This document shows positions 5,586 through 6,248 of a stretch of 6,248 nucleotides of DNA, in pieces; position 1 is the stretch's first letter; every line of letters begins with the position of its first letter. Location: NCBI GenBank assembly GCA_913055925.1, contig CAJXLH010000168.1:1-6248 (forward strand). Direction: 5' to 3'. This DNA comes from an uncultured Maritalea sp. GTDB taxonomy: Bacteria > Pseudomonadota > Alphaproteobacteria > Rhizobiales > Devosiaceae. Both the position numbers and the translations under genes were made by a program. The notes under the pieces were generated by a model that did not search any database, was not told the DNA's origin, and saw nothing but the letters and a program-made list of their open reading frames with translations.

Positions 5586-6248
5586 GGCCGAAGCCAAAAA
5601 ACAGCAGGGCATGAAAGCCGTATTCACAGAAGGCTCTACCATGCGCCATGTGATCGTGATGACGTTGACGTCAGCGATTGGCCTGATGGCGATTTTCTTT
5701 GTTGATGCGATTACACTTTTTTACATCTCGCAGCTCAATGACGCCGCGCAAACCGCTGCCGTAGGTCGCGCGAGCTATGTGTTGGGCTTTGTGATCGGCA
5801 TGTCAGTTGGCTTCATGATCGGCGCGTCGGCAATGGTTGCGCGCTCTATCGGTGCAGGCGACGAAGAAGCGGCGCGGTCTTACGCCGGTACATCGCTGAT
5901 CACCGCATTTGCATTCGGCGCGATTGTGACGCTTGTTGGTTTCTTGCTTACCGATTGGTTTATGGCGCTATTGAAAGCTGAAGGTCCGGCCCTCGAATAT
6001 GCGCGGATTTACCTCTATATCGTGTTGCCAACAATGCCATTCCTCAGTGTGGGTATGGTCACAATGGGTTTGTTGCGCGCTAAAGGCGACGCGAAGCGTT
6101 CCATGGTGTTGCCGTTGATTGGCGGCGTGCTTACTGCGGCGCTTGATCCGATCTTTATCTTTGTATTCGGATGGGAAGTCGTTGGCGCGGCCGTAGTGTC
6201 CTCCATCATGCGCGTGACTTTTGCTGTATTGGGCATCTACTTTGTTGT
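5584..6248 (+). CDS. MATE-family multidrug/toxin efflux transporter, N-terminal part (cut by window edge)
   Basis: MATE proteins are inner-membrane antiporters with twelve helices that export cationic drugs or metabolites using Na+ or H+ gradients. The 221 visible residues are about half of the usual 440-480. A polar N-terminus of about 20 residues leads into a first helix with FFVDAITLFYISQL (38-51). Its Asp41 matches the place of the conserved ion-coupling Asp of the family. Further helices lie at about 64-85, 105-124 and 142-163. MGLLRAKGDAKRSM (161-174) and TAALDPIFIF (184-193) are typical of the MatE domain; the latter resembles the usual N-x-x-LDPxFIF but lacks the Asn. The ATG at 5584 has AAAGAG 9 bases upstream. 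The substrate cannot be told. It lies 126 bases after the IalB-family gene on the same strand, probably as an independent unit. Confidence 0.9.
   Translation, partial: MAEAKKQQGMKAVFTEGSTMRHVIVMTLTSAIGLMAIFFVDAITLFYISQLNDAAQTAAVGRASYVLGFVIGMSVGFMIGASAMVARSIGAGDEEAARSYAGTSLITAFAFGAIVTLVGFLLTDWFMALLKAEGPALEYARIYLYIVLPTMPFLSVGMVTMGLLRAKGDAKRSMVLPLIGGVLTAALDPIFIFVFGWEVVGAAVVSSIMRVTFAVLGIYFV

Noticed and set aside
6015..6236. Minus-strand frame opposite the MATE gene
   Set aside because: The plus-strand frame carries the MatE motifs (LLRAKGDA, LDPIFIF) without interruption, so the antisense frame is incidental.
1..6248. Search for mobile elements, CRISPR arrays, tRNA/rRNA or a defence or toxin-antitoxin system
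   Set aside because: No regularly spaced repeats, terminal inverted repeats, transposase or integrase motifs, or cloverleaf sequences were seen. All coding space is accounted for by recognised families.

Overview
The window looks like a stretch of alphaproteobacterial chromosome. It carries most of an aa3-type cytochrome c oxidase operon on the minus strand. On the plus strand there is a divergent gene for a secreted IalB-family protein, followed by the start of a MATE-family transporter gene. The alphaproteobacterial assignment rests on three things: the gene order ctaC-ctaD-ctaB-coxF-ctaG-ctaE, the very small coxF-type gene between ctaB and ctaG, and the IalB family, which is largely alphaproteobacterial. 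Base composition looks moderate, near 50% G+C by eye. Genus cannot be resolved from this sequence.

Layout, following transcription of the minus strand from right to left. ctaC (subunit II, CuA) begins with GTG at 4601. ctaD (subunit I, hemes a and a3 plus CuB) is 3622-1970. ctaB (protoheme IX farnesyltransferase) is 1906-974. A 51-residue single-helix protein of CoxF type is 974-819. ctaG (Cox11 copper chaperone) is 805-257. ctaE (subunit III) starts at 238 and runs off the left edge after about 79 residues. The two junctions around ctaD are 67 and 63 bases wide, and each holds a clear hairpin. Every junction after ctaB is tight: a 1-base overlap, then gaps of 13 and 18 bases. Together the genes supply the catalytic subunits, the first step of heme A synthesis (heme B to heme O) and CuB insertion. 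Heme A synthase and SURF1 are not in the window.

Bases 4602-4956 form a divergent control region of about 355 bases. It holds two candidate promoters for the cox operon, a 9-base direct repeat and an imperfect inverted repeat. It also holds a weaker candidate promoter for the plus-strand gene. That gene (4957-5457) starts most plausibly at a TTG codon and encodes a signal peptide followed by an IalB domain with four cysteines. A 126-base gap (5458-5583) contains an imperfect terminator-like hairpin and a possible leader structure over the start of the MATE gene (5584 to the right edge).

I found no mobile element, CRISPR array, tRNA or rRNA, and no gene that looks like an undescribed system. 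The points worth a second look are regulatory: the hairpins on both sides of ctaD, a repeated stop/ribosome-binding module, and the leader structure of the MATE gene.
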